From the NCBI GenBank assembly GCA_021495925.1, contig JAKEKT010000192.1, positions 1 to 10,291 of the forward strand: a stretch of 10,291 nucleotides of DNA, read 5' to 3'. The notes under the pieces were generated by a model. That model made no database searches and was not told where the DNA came from. It saw only the letters and a list, made by a program, of their open reading frames with translations. The translations under genes and the position numbers were made by a program. The stretch comes from Diplodia intermedia (taxonomy: Eukaryota > Ascomycota > Dothideomycetes > Botryosphaeriales > Botryosphaeriaceae). Position 1 is the first letter of the stretch; each line of letters opens with the position of its first letter. This document shows positions 1 to 7,920 of this stretch, one piece after another.

Positions 1-339
1 TTCTATCGTTTAAGAAGAAATTAATTTTAAAATTAACGTATTTTTTATTTTCTATTTAAGCTATTCTTTATAAGTTTTTTTAGAATCTTTTAGTATTTTA
101 TAAGAAAATAAAGTAGAATAAATACTAAACGTCTTTAAAATAAAACTCTACGTAAGTTTATCTTTATTTTTAGTAATTTTACTTATTTTTATAAGATAAA
201 GTATCTTTCTTCTTACGCTTTTATATATTCTTAACGTAGAACGCTTTAAATTACGCGAAACTAATATAAAATTTAGCTTAAATTCGTCGCTTTATAAGTT
301 AGAATCTAGATTCTAGCTTAAAATTAAGCTAGAGAGAAT

Positions 340-890
340 ATTTTCTTCTAATTCTTTCTTATTCTCTATAGTAGATTCGCTAGATTTCTATAAATTCGCG
401 TGTTTCTAGATTCTCTAAGGGCTACTAGACCTATAATTTACTAGTTCTTTCTTATTTTCTATAGTAGATTCGCTATTTAGACTAGTTTCTTATAGATTTT
501 CGTTATCTAGTAGATCGAATTCTACTAATTCTACTACGTTTTCTATAGTAAATTTACTAGATTTCTATAAATTCGCGTATTTCTAGATTTTTTAAGAGCT
601 ACTAGAACTATTTTCTTCTAATTCTTTCTTATTCTCTATAGTAGATTCGCTAGATTCGCTAGATTTCTATAAATTCGCGTGTTTCTAGATTTTCTAAGAG
701 CTACTAGATTTAAATTTCTATAAATTTACGTGTCTCTAAATTCTCTAAGAGCTACTAGATCTATTTTCTATTAAATCTTTTTTATTCTCTATAGTAGATT
801 CGCTAGATTCGCTAGATTCTTATAAATTTATATTTTCTAGGTCGAATTCTACTAATTCTTTCTTAGAATTAGAAGAAAATTTCTTAAATT
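340..890 (-). repeat. Tandem repeats coding the C-terminal tail of transposase, copy 1
   Basis: Near-identical blocks recur, for example TATAGTAGATTCGCTAGA and CTCTAAGGGCTACTAGA with variants. On the minus strand they read in frame as a unit of about 30 residues: S-S-S-P-(Q)-R-I-(Q)-K-H-A-N-L-(Q)-K, then S-S-E-S-T-I-E-N-K-K-E-L, where (Q) is a TAG stop. Copy 1 has about five of the S-T-I-E-N half-units and about four of the K-H-A-N half-units. The arrangement differs from copy 2, so units were gained or lost between copies. The function of the tail is unknown. Confidence 0.7.
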
Positions 891-1410
891 TACTTAAATC
901 TTTACTAGATTAGCTTAATTCTTACGAATTTTCGTAATTTTCTCTCTACTAAATAAGCTAATCGCGATAAAGAATTATATAAGATTTATAAATTACGTTT
1001 CTTTAATCTTCTCTCTACTATATCTAGTATAATTACTACTATATAGTAAGACGTCGTCTACGCTTATTTTTATAAGATCTTTTACGTCTTCTTTAACGTA
1101 TTTTCTCTATAATTAAGTAGATATTACTATCTAAAGCGAAGAAATTTACTATAAAAGACTTTAAATACTAAGAATTATTATAGAAAACTCGATAATTTTT
1201 AGTAGAATATACTTCTCTAGTATATTCTAAAGTATTATATCTAAATTAGATAATTAGGGCGTGCGCGTAGCGATAGAAAATTCGAAAATCTTAAAAATTA
1301 AAATAGAAATACGTCTTATCTTTAAGATTTATAATAAATTATACGCTTTCTTTTAAAACTATATCTAGGCTGCGTTTATAATTAGAAATTACTACTCGCT
1401 AGATACGTAA

Positions 1411-1465
1411 CTAAATTAATTAATTAGTTTAAATTTAATTTAGAATATTTTAGTAATTTACTTAC
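1411..1465 (-). other. Predicted spliceosomal intron in MULE-1 transposase (55 nt)
   Basis: Read on the minus strand, the segment begins GTAAGT and ends TTTAG, with a branch-point-like CTAAT near its 3' end. Its length is 1 modulo 3, exactly the shift needed to connect the catalytic-domain frame upstream to the SWIM-finger frame downstream. The sister copy has the same intron at 5929-5986 (58 nt, also 1 modulo 3). Splicing is inferred from these signals and the frame change; no transcript is available. Confidence 0.75.
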
Positions 1466-2818
1466 TTCTAGTAATTCTACTTAAAATTTCGTCTATATCT
1501 AGTCTATTAGTAGAAATTCTATGCGTTTTTAACTATTTTAAGCGAATTTTTATATAATAAAATTTTAAATACCCTTTAGTATAAGTAGAATATACTATTT
1601 TCTAAATAATAATTATAAAGAATTTATAGATTTCGAGATATTTAACGCTATTTAGCCGTATCTAGAATAGTTTTTTACTAGAATTACGTATTTTATCTAT
1701 TAATCGTATAATATTTAATCGATATACTCTACTTTACGAGCATTTAGTACTCGAATTACGTTAAGTTTTTACTAGAATTCGAATTCGTTTATAACGTATA
1801 TTAACTAGAATTTAGTTAGCTTAATTAAATAGAATAAAATAGTAAAATATAACTTATCTATTAAAATTACTATATAATTAAATAACTATATTTTTTACTA
1901 ACGTTTTTAGCTAAATGCTAGCTATAATAATAATTATAAGCCAGCGAAAATAGCTAGAAAACTATAGATAATAAACCTATACTATAATCGCTTATAAAAG
2001 CGAATCTTAATATATTTAGTACTAATTCTTTCTTCTCTTTCTTATGCTTAAAAATTATATAATTAGCTTTAATTAACGCTTTATTAATAAAGCGTAGAAA
2101 TCTAAGCTAGAATCGCTTATTTTTAGGGCTAGCGTAAATTCTCTAGATAATTAGAAGAATCTAGTTATTAGAATCGAGTATAGTTACTACTAGTAAATAA
2201 CTAGAAGCTTCTACTTTTATATACGTAGCATCGATCGAAATAAAATTTTAATTATTAATAATAGCTACTACGTAAGTAGCATTAGAAGTAATAAAAGTAT
2301 ATCTAATAAATAAATTAGTATATTTACTTAATATATATATAAATACTTACTAAAATACTCTACTCTCTTTATTACGCGAAAATCGCGTAAAACCGCCTCT
2401 ATTACTATAATTTTATCGAATTTTATAAAGATAGAGCTATTTAGTAATAAATAAATTAGTTTTAATATATAATTTTAGAAAGATTATTAATAAACTTATC
2501 TAAACTCTATAAATTATTAATAATTTAGTATTAAACGCCTCGATTTTCGTCTATTTACGAATTCGTTATGCCTACTAATAGTTAATATTAACCCTATAAT
2601 TAATACGCTTAAGAATACGTATTAAATTTAGCTAAATTTAGAGTTCTTTCTTAATTATATTACGTTAGTAGTCGATTAGAACGCGTATAGAACGTTAATA
2701 TCGCTAATTTTCGTATATTTATATAGAAAAATACGTATAAGGCTTAAGTTTCTTAATAATTACATCGCCTAAATAGAATATATTAGTAAAATTTAAATTA
2801 ATTATAATTAGAATAATT

Positions 2819-2833
2819 ATAAAGAATTTTAAA
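2819..2833. repeat. Target site duplication of the LINE, left copy
   Basis: ATAAAGAATTTTAAA here is identical to 9912-9926. MULE-2, which lacks an insertion at this point, has one uninterrupted near-identical sequence at 7383-7397. The first few bases of the right copy could also belong to the (TAAA)n tail, so the true duplication is 13-15 bp. Confidence 0.8.
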
Positions 2834-2961
2834 TATCTTTCTCTACGAAAACTAAAATCGACTATCTAGATAGAAAATACGCTAAGATCGATACTAATTA
2901 ACGCGTATTCGTCTATTTAGCTATACTATATAGTATTAGCTTACTAGGCGTATGCGCTATT
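2834..2961 (+). mobile_element. LINE, 5' segment (before the solo LTR)
   Basis: These 128 bp follow the left target duplication and have no counterpart in MULE-2. They are therefore the first part of the DNA inserted into MULE-1. The composition is RIP-like. No convincing reading frame or promoter was seen, and it is most simply 5' untranslated sequence. The LTR insertion at 2962 interrupts it, and it resumes at 3745. Whether 2834 is the authentic 5' end or a 5' truncation is unknown. Confidence 0.6.
2957..2961. repeat. 5-bp target site duplication of the solo LTR, left copy
   Basis: CTATT lies directly before the TG that opens the GC-rich island and is repeated exactly at 3740-3744, directly after the terminal CA. 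Five base pairs is the usual duplication length for Gypsy and Copia integration. Confidence 0.8.
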
Positions 2962-3412
2962 TGTTACGAACCCCAGGGCACAAGGGCTTTATGACCCCAA
3001 GGGCTAAAAGCCCGCACGGGAAAAAGCACCGCAAGGGCCAACGAGCCTTACGGGCGGCAGAGCCGCACGGCCAGGAATCCCGCACGGGAAGAACGGGCGC
3101 AGGGGAACACAGCGCCTACGGGACCAAGCTTAGGCAGCAGCCAAAGCCCACGCGGGAAGAACGCCCATAAGGAATCCAGGTAGGGCAGAAGACCACACGT
3201 GATGGGAAGCCCGTAGGGGAAGCAGGACCGTAGGGACTCGATGATCTAGTCGGATCACAGTCCCGTAAGAGATGCGGGATCCAGGTAGCAGGAAATGGGC
3301 GCGAGGGTGCGGACGTGAGTAAGGCAGTAATCACGACCGCTTAGCAGCGACGAAGTCCGGAAGTTAGAATCCCGGAAGCTGCCCGAAGCGCCGACGTCAC
3401 GTGCGACCCACA

Positions 3413-3474
3413 TGTCGCCCTTAGTAGCCTGGGCGACACCCAGCTATATGTCGCCCTTAGTAGCTCGGGCGACA
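3413..3474. repeat. Twin hairpins within the solo LTR
   Basis: Two 26-bp units, 3413-3438 and 3449-3474, start 36 bp apart. Each has perfect 8-bp arms TGTCGCCC and GGGCGACA around a 10-nt loop starting TTAGTAGC. The surrounding 36-bp unit is a tandem duplication. The pair sits about 30-90 bp upstream of a TATA-like sequence, so it could be a promoter-proximal protein site or an RNA structure. This role is inferred. Confidence 0.8.
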
Positions 3475-3504
3475 CAGGGCACACCAAATTGTAACTAGCT
3501 TTCC

Positions 3505-3516
3505 TATAGTATATAG
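3505..3516 (+). promoter_or_regulatory. TATA-like element in the solo LTR
   Basis: TATAGTATATAG is the only AT-rich box inside the otherwise GC-balanced LTR. It lies about 235 bp before the 3' end, a plausible place for a U3 promoter if the LTR reads on the + strand. Downstream are CACGTG (3620-3625), a 13-bp palindrome TGTGCA-T-TGCACA (3605-3617) and a hairpin with arms TTGACC/GGTCAA (3539-3556). Function is inferred from position only. Confidence 0.35.
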
Positions 3517-3739
3517 ACACACTCCCTTAGCTAGCATCTTGACCCTTCGTGGTCAACTCAAAGTTCCAATTCAAACCCTATTGATTTGGAGGTAACCGGC
3601 TCACTGTGCATTGCACAATCACGTGATATCTTCTTGTCCAATCATTGTCATCCCCCTCTTGTCTCTTCAAGGTAAACCCTTCGGTTTAATCCACCTGCTA
3701 AGTGACTCCGAAGCTTAGTGGAAGGAGCCTACCGTTACA

Positions 3740-3744
3740 CTATT
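3740..3744. repeat. 5-bp target site duplication of the solo LTR, right copy
   Basis: CTATT follows the terminal ACA and matches 2957-2961 exactly. RIP-mutated LINE sequence resumes immediately afterwards. Confidence 0.8.
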
Positions 3745-4240
3745 ATAGAATTAATAACTTTCTTTATCTATAGAAGCTTTATCTTCTATACTACTCTACG
3801 TAGCTAGAAATCGCGCTAAGTAATACGAAACTCGCGTAAAGAATAATCTAGAGTAAGAAAAAACGCGAGATAACTTAATAGCGTGTAAATTCTACGTATT
3901 ACGCTACTAGAGAGTACTTTTTTTACGCTAAAAGTCTCTTTTAATATTACGTAAATTTTTACGTTTCTAGTCTATATATAGATTATCTAATCTATAAATA
4001 TTATACTACTAAAGAAGAAAAAGTTATTTAATATTAGAGAATCTAGAGCTCTATTTAGGGCGTAGATTAATAATTTTACTAAAATAGAAAAAGACTCTTC
4101 TTCTTAGTAGATTTTCTACTAGAATAATCTTAGCTTTAATCTATCTATAGCTCTACTACTACTACGTAAAAAAGTACTCTAAAATTCGACTACTCTAACT
4201 CTACTTTCTCTTTTAAAATAAAATATCTTCTTTTTCTTCT
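3745..4240 (+). mobile_element. LINE, second segment (between solo LTR and MULE-2)
   Basis: This is RIP-mutated DNA unrelated to the MULE copies. It continues the LINE 5' region and enters ORF1. It ends at the 9-bp MULE-2 target duplication (4241-4249). Its final few hundred bases stay in the same frame as the LINE ORF1 beyond MULE-2 once one copy of the duplication is removed. The first 150 bp or so show no recognisable feature. Confidence 0.6.
3901..4240 (+). pseudogene. LINE ORF1 (gag-like), N-terminal part, pseudogene
   Basis: Frame 1 from about 3901 reads through to the MULE-2 insertion with only TAA/TAG stops and a protein-like Ser/Lys/Leu-rich translation, for example E-S-T-F-F-T-L-K-V and N-I-R-E-S-R-A-L-F. 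Joined through a single TCTAGAATC, it enters the frame used from 8156 to the zinc knuckles, which is the main reason to assign it to the same gene. No conserved domain is recognisable here; N termini of fungal LINE ORF1 proteins are poorly conserved. The start codon could not be placed because ATG would often have become ATA, and 3901 is only where the frame becomes convincing. Confidence 0.45.
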
Positions 4241-4249
4241 TCTAGAATC
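4241..4249. repeat. 9-bp target site duplication of MULE-2, left copy
   Basis: TCTAGAATC lies directly outside the left terminal inverted repeat and is identical to 8147-8155. Nine base pairs is the hallmark length for Mutator-like elements. A further tandem TCTAGAATC follows the right copy at 8156-8164. Confidence 0.85.
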
Positions 4250-4472
4250 TAATAAATTATCGAAATACCTAGTTTTTTAAAAATAATTTCTAAAATATCT
4301 ATACTCTTACCTAAATACCTATCTAGTTATCTAGATAAATAATAGATCTTATATAAAGTAAAGTTCGTAATTTATAAAAAACCGAATATTTAGATAAATA
4401 AAATATAAAGTAGGATATTTAGATAAATACTTTTTATCGAAATATCTAGTTTTTTTAAAAAATTATATCGAC
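4250..4472. repeat. Left terminal inverted repeat of MULE-2
   Basis: This is the inverse complement, with RIP-type mismatches, of 7911-8146. The motif AAATACCTAGTTT and its complement recur inside it in both orientations (near 4263, 4312 and 4440), as they do in the right repeat. Long repeats of this size are typical of Mutator elements. The recurring motif may be a transposase-binding site, by inference. Confidence 0.85.
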
Positions 4473-4899
4473 TTCGTTTCTTTATAGAAAAACGTAAAAC
4501 TTTTAATTTAAGTACTTTATATACTATATTTTAATAGCATATAAGAATTTTTCTAAAATCTTCTACCGTTTAAGAGAAAATTAATTTTAAAATTAACGTA
4601 TTTTTTATTTTCTATTTAAGCTATTCTTTATAAGTTTTTTTAGAATCTTTTAGTATTTTATAAGAAAATAAAGCAAATTAAATACTAAACGCCTTTAAAA
4701 TAAAATTCTACGTAAGTTTATCTTTGTTTTTAGTAATTTTACTCGTTTCTATAAGGCGAAGTATCTTTTTTCTTACGCTTTCGCGTATTCTCGGCGTAGG
4801 ACGCTTTAAATTACGCGAAACTAGCGTAAAATCTAGCTTAAATTCGTCGCTTTATAAGCTAGAATCTAAATTCTAGCTTAAAATTAAGCTAGAGAGGGT

Positions 4900-5400
4900 A
4901 TTTTAGTCGATTTCTTATAAATTCTCGTGTTTCTAGATTCTCTAAGGGCTACTAGACCTATAATTTACTAGTTCTTTCTTATTTTCTATAGTAGATTCGC
5001 TAGATTTCTATAGATTCGCGTGTTTCTAGGTTCTCTAAGAGCTACTAAATCTATTTTCTACTAATTCTTTCTTATTTTCTATAGTAGATTCGCTATTTAG
5101 ACTAGTTTCTTATAGATTTTTATTATCTAATAGATCGAATTCTACTAATTCTACTACGTTTTCTATAGTAAATTCGCTAGATTTCTATAAATTCGCGTGT
5201 TTCTAGATTTTCTAAGGGCTACTAGACCTAGATTTCTACGAATTTACGTGCCTCTAAATTCTCTAAGGGCTACTAGAACTATTTTCTTCTAAATCTTTCT
5301 TATTCTCTATAGTAGATTCGCTAGATTCGTTAGATTCTTATAAATTCGTATTTTCTAGGTCGAATTCTACTAATTCTTTCTTAGAATTAGAAGAAAATTC
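4900..5400 (-). repeat. Tandem repeats coding the C-terminal tail of transposase, copy 2
   Basis: This matches the array at about 340-890 and keeps the SWIM-finger frame through the whole array. About four K-H-A-N half-units (near 4920, 5014, 5192 and 5241) alternate with S-T-I-E-N-K-K-E-L half-units (near 4986, 5077, 5161 and 5308). The unit order differs from copy 1. After the array the frame continues into a Lys/Arg-rich C-terminal segment (4531-4900). Confidence 0.7.
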
Positions 5401-5928
5401 CTTAAATTTACTTAAATCTTTACTAGATTAGCTTAATTCTTACGAATTTTCGTAATTTTCTCTTTACTAAACGAGCTAATCGCGGTAAAGAATTATATAA
5501 GGCCCGTAAATTACGTTTCTTTAGTCTTCTCTCTACTACGCCTAGCGTAATTACTACTACGTAGTAAGACGTCGCCTACGCTTATTTTTATAAGATCTAC
5601 TACGCCCTCTTTAGCGTATTTTCTCTATAATTAAGTAGGTATCGTTATCTAAAGCGAAGAAATTTACTATAAAAGACTTTAAATACTAAGAATTATTATA
5701 GAAAACTCGATAATTTTTAGTAAAATATACTTCTCTAGCGTATTCTAAAGTATTATACCTAAATTAGATAATTAGCGCGTGCGCGTAGCGATAGAAAATT
5801 TAAAAATCTTAAAAATTAAGATAGAAACACGTCTTATCTTCGAGATTTATAATAAATTACACGTATTCTCTTAAAACTATATCTAGGCCGCGTTCGTAAT
5901 TGGAAATTACTACTCGCTAGATGCGTAA

Positions 5929-5986
5929 CTAAATTATTAATTAATTAGTTTAAATTTAATTTAGAATATTTTAGTAATTTACTTAC
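5929..5986 (-). other. Predicted spliceosomal intron in MULE-2 transposase (58 nt)
   Basis: On the minus strand it starts GTAAGT (complement at 5981-5986), contains CTAAT, and ends TTTAG (complement at 5929-5933). Codons upstream and downstream are offset by one frame, and removing 58 nt reconciles them. A TTA-size difference from the copy-1 intron keeps the same phase. Confidence 0.78.
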
Positions 5987-7348
5987 TTCTAGTAATTCTA
6001 CTTAAAATTTTACCCATGCCTAGTCTATTAGTAGAAATTCCATGCGTTTTTAACTATTTTAAACGAATTTTTATATAGTAGAATTCTAAATACCCTCTAG
6101 TACGAGTAGAATATGCTATTTTCTATATAATAATTATAAAGAATTTATGGATTTCGAGATATTTAACGTTATTTAGCCGTATCTAGAATGGTTTTTTACT
6201 AGAATTACGTATTTTACCTATTAATCGTGCGATATTTAATCGATATACTCTGCTTCTTAAGCATTTAGTACTCGAATTACGTTAAGTTTTTACTAAAATT
6301 CGAATTCGTTTGTAACATGTACTAGCTAAAATTTAATTAGCTTAAATTACTAAAATATTCTTAATTAATTAAGCTATTTAGGCTCTAATTAAATAGAATA
6401 AAACAGTAAAATAGAACTTATCTATCGAAATTACTACGTAATCGAATAACTATATTCTTTGCTAACGTTTTTAGCTAAATGCTAGCCACAATAATAATTA
6501 TAAGCCAGCGGAAATAGCTAGAAAATTATAGGTAATAGACCTATACTACGATCGCTTATAAAAGCGAATCTCGGCGTATTTAATATCGATTCTTTCTCTT
6601 CTTCGCGCTCGAAAATTGTACGATTAGCTTCGATTAACGCTTTATTAATAAAGCGTAAAAATCTAAGCTAGAATCGCTTATTTTTAGAGCTAGCGTAAAT
6701 TTTCTAAGTAATTAGAAGAATTTAGTTATTAGAATCGAGCATAGAAGCTACTAGTAAATAACTAGAAGCTTCTACTTTTATATACGTAGCATTAATCGAG
6801 ATAAAATTTCGATTATTAATAATAGCTGCTACGCAAGTAGCATTAGAAGCAATAAAAGCATATCTAAATAATTAATTAGTATATTTACTTAATATATATA
6901 TAATATATTACTTACTAAAATGCTCTACTCTCTTTATCACGCGAAAATCGCGTAAAACCGCCTCCATTACCGTGATTTTATCGAATTTCACGAAGGTAGG
7001 GCTATTTAGTAATAAACAAATTAGTTCTAATAGCTAATTTTAGAAATATTATTAAAAACTTACCTAAATTCGACGAATCATCTCTAATTTAGTGCTAAAT
7101 GCCTCGATTTTCGCCTATTTACGAATTCGCCATGCCTACTAATAGTTAATATTAATCCTATAATTAATACGCTCGAGGGTGCGTATTAAATTTAGCTGAA
7201 TTTAAGGTTCTTTCTTAATTATATTACGTTGGTGGTCGATTAGAACGCGTATAGAACGTTAATATCGCTAATTTTCGTGTACTTACGTGGAAAAACACGT
7301 ATAAGGCTTAAGTTTCTTAATAATTACATCGCCTAAATAGAATATATT

Positions 7349-7479
7349 AGTAAAATTTAAATTAATTATAATTAGGGTAATTATAAAGAATTTAAAATAG
7401 AAAAAAATAGTAAAATTTAAATTAATTATAATTAAGGTAATTATAAAGAATTAAAAAAGAGAAAAAAATAGTAAAATTA
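7349..7479. repeat. 60-bp direct repeat in the MULE 5' region
   Basis: A unit beginning AGTAAAATTTAAATTAATTA starts at 7349 and again at 7409, with a third partial start at 7470. The same organisation can be reconstructed in MULE-1 from 2785-2833 plus 9924-10010, where the LINE inserted between the first and second units. Confidence 0.8.
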
Positions 7480-7735
7480 CTTATCTTTCTTCTACTTAAT
7501 TTAAAGTAGAAATTCGCACCTAGCTAGTTTATATTTCTAATGCGTACGCGTTTTATCGGCTCTTTTCGATACGCAAGATTCGTGTCGCTATGCTAGATAT
7601 AATCTAGTAGCATCTCGTGCAGCTTTTTAGTCGAAATAGATTGCGCCAACTTCGAATGGTTAAGAATCTACTATGGTGGCAGATTTCTACTATTTTTATC
7701 TACATAGAACTACCCTATTATATAGATTTAGAAAA
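7480..7735 (-). promoter_or_regulatory. Conserved upstream region of the MULE transposase
   Basis: This non-coding stretch lies 5' of the minus-strand transposase and is well conserved with 10009-10260 of MULE-1, including the block TAATGCGTACGCGTTTTATC. It probably holds the transposase promoter and 5' leader. No specific promoter box can be assigned with confidence. Confidence 0.4.
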
Positions 7736-7737
7736 GA

Positions 7738-7780
7738 GGCTAAAAAGGGGCTAAAAAGAGGCTAAAAAGAGGCTAAAATA
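7738..7780. repeat. 11-bp tandem repeat (about four units)
   Basis: GGCTAAAAAGA-type units start at 7738, 7749, 7760 and 7771. The same array begins at the window's right edge (about 10266-10291) in MULE-1, where RIP changed some GGC to GAC. Confidence 0.85.
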
Positions 7781-7920
7781 CGCGATTAATTTTAAAAAGA
7801 GTCTAGAATGCGCGATTAATTTTAAAAAAGAGGTAAAATGCGCGATTAATTTTAAAAAATAGATAAAATACGCGATTAATTTTAAAAAAGAGTCTAGAAT
7901 GCGCTATTAATTTTAAAAAA
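7777..7920. repeat. 30-bp subterminal tandem repeat (five units)
   Basis: The core CGCGATTAATTTTAAAAA recurs at 7781, 7811, 7841, 7871 and (as CGCTATTAAT) 7902, a period of 30-31 bp. The spacer alternates between GAGTCTAGAAT-like and GAGGTAAAAT-like versions. The array abuts the right inverted repeat and has no equivalent beside the left one. Subterminal arrays in DNA transposons often bind transposase; here that is inference. Confidence 0.85.

Larger units (their letters stand above)
1..2800 (-). pseudogene. MULE transposase pseudogene, copy 1 (3' end outside the window)
   Basis: The relic encodes a Mutator-like transposase, the nuclear DDE enzyme that excises and inserts the element. On the minus strand the frame shows the first catalytic motif I-S-I-D-A-T-Y, with Asp (GAT) still present at 2230-2232. 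The second motif is at 1987-1989 (S-D followed by Tyr where Arg is expected), followed by a C-x2-H region near 1915-1925. A glycine/TSN-like block lies near 1650, then an intron (1411-1465). A SWIM-type finger (about 1267-1312) has its first Cys changed to Tyr. The tail repeats fall at about 340-890. TAA/TAG stops occupy positions expected for Gln or Trp; TGA stops are essentially absent because TG is depleted. The start is uncertain: the ATG may itself be mutated, and 2800 is approximate. There is no intact product. Confidence 0.8.
1..2833 (-). mobile_element. MULE-1, left segment (Mutator-like DNA transposon, RIP-degraded, interrupted)
   Basis: This stretch aligns collinearly with 4561-7397 of the second MULE copy, with only small indels, so the two are one family. 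By that comparison its missing outer end lies about 310 bp before the window. Homology stops abruptly at 2833, in the sequence ATAAAGAATTTTAAA, and resumes from the same point at 9912, so a LINE split this copy. CA and TG are nearly absent, and the copy keeps fewer C/G than MULE-2, meaning a heavier RIP load. The strand given is that of the transposase. Assignment to the Mutator superfamily rests on the transposase motifs, and on the long inverted repeats and 9-bp duplication of the sister copy. Confidence 0.85.
2962..3739. mobile_element. Solo LTR of an LTR retrotransposon, not RIP-mutated
   Basis: The island starts TGTTAC and ends GTTACA, giving canonical TG...CA termini with a near-inverted hexamer, and it is flanked by CTATT on both sides. 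The compositional change falls exactly at these boundaries: inside, GC is high in the first 500 bp and CA and TG are common; outside they are almost absent. No internal domain, primer-binding site or second LTR is visible, so it looks like the product of recombination between two LTRs. The first part (about 2970-3330) is GC-rich with imperfect C-C-C-G-N-A-C-G-G-G-A-A palindromes at 3011, 3079 and 3147 and a variant at 3210. The short open frames inside do not look like real proteins. Gypsy versus Copia cannot be decided. Confidence 0.75.
4531..7350 (-). pseudogene. MULE transposase pseudogene, copy 2
   Basis: This is the relic of the nuclear DDE transposase of this MULE family. On the minus strand, an A-W-R motif typical of the MULE N-terminal domain lies at 7127-7135. 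The I-S-I-(D)-A-T-Y motif has the catalytic Asp as Asn (AAT, 6791-6793). F-I-S-D-R has Asp at 6551-6553. A C-x2-H pair is at 6488-6490 and 6479-6481, and a Y-G-x-I-T-x-N-I-S-x-S-I-N-S block lies near 6130-6180. A SWIM-like C-x-C...C-x-H spans 5785-5829, where one Cys (5827-5829) survives and the other ligands read Tyr. A repeat-rich tail follows. Stops are TAA or TAG at Gln/Trp-like positions. One intron corrects the only frame change. The predicted protein of about 900 residues is within the range of fungal MULE transposases. The first in-frame TAA that could be the true stop is 4531-4533; the start near 7350 is approximate. Confidence 0.85.

Noticed and set aside
1..2833. CpG methylation decay instead of RIP
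   Set aside because: CpG sites are retained while CpA/TpG sites are nearly absent, which is the reverse of plain CpG deamination.
2952..3170. Plus-strand open frame of 72 codons
   Set aside because: It starts outside and runs into the solo LTR. Its composition is set by the GC-rich palindromic motifs, there is no recognisable domain, and it crosses the LTR boundary, so it is a chance frame in non-RIP DNA.
3116..3334. Minus-strand open frame of 72 codons
   Set aside because: It lies wholly in the LTR, and its repeated Thr-Trp-Ile-Pro and Ser-Pro-Tyr-Gly pieces mirror DNA motifs. There is no sign of a real protein.
2962..3489. GC cluster of a mitochondrial genome
   Set aside because: AT-rich DNA with GC-rich islands recalls fungal mitochondrial DNA. 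However, the surrounding CA/TG depletion with retained CG is RIP, a nuclear process, and the surroundings are MULE and LINE relics.
3490..3739. Shorter 250-bp LTR with perfect TGTAAC/GTTACA ends
   Set aside because: The flanking pentamers (CAAAT and CTATT) do not match, whereas 2962-3739 has an exact 5-bp duplication and coincides with the composition boundaries. The shorter reading is kept only as a weak alternative.
7777..7920. CRISPR-like regular repeat array
   Set aside because: The units are contiguous 30-bp tandem repeats without unique spacers, inside a eukaryotic transposon end.
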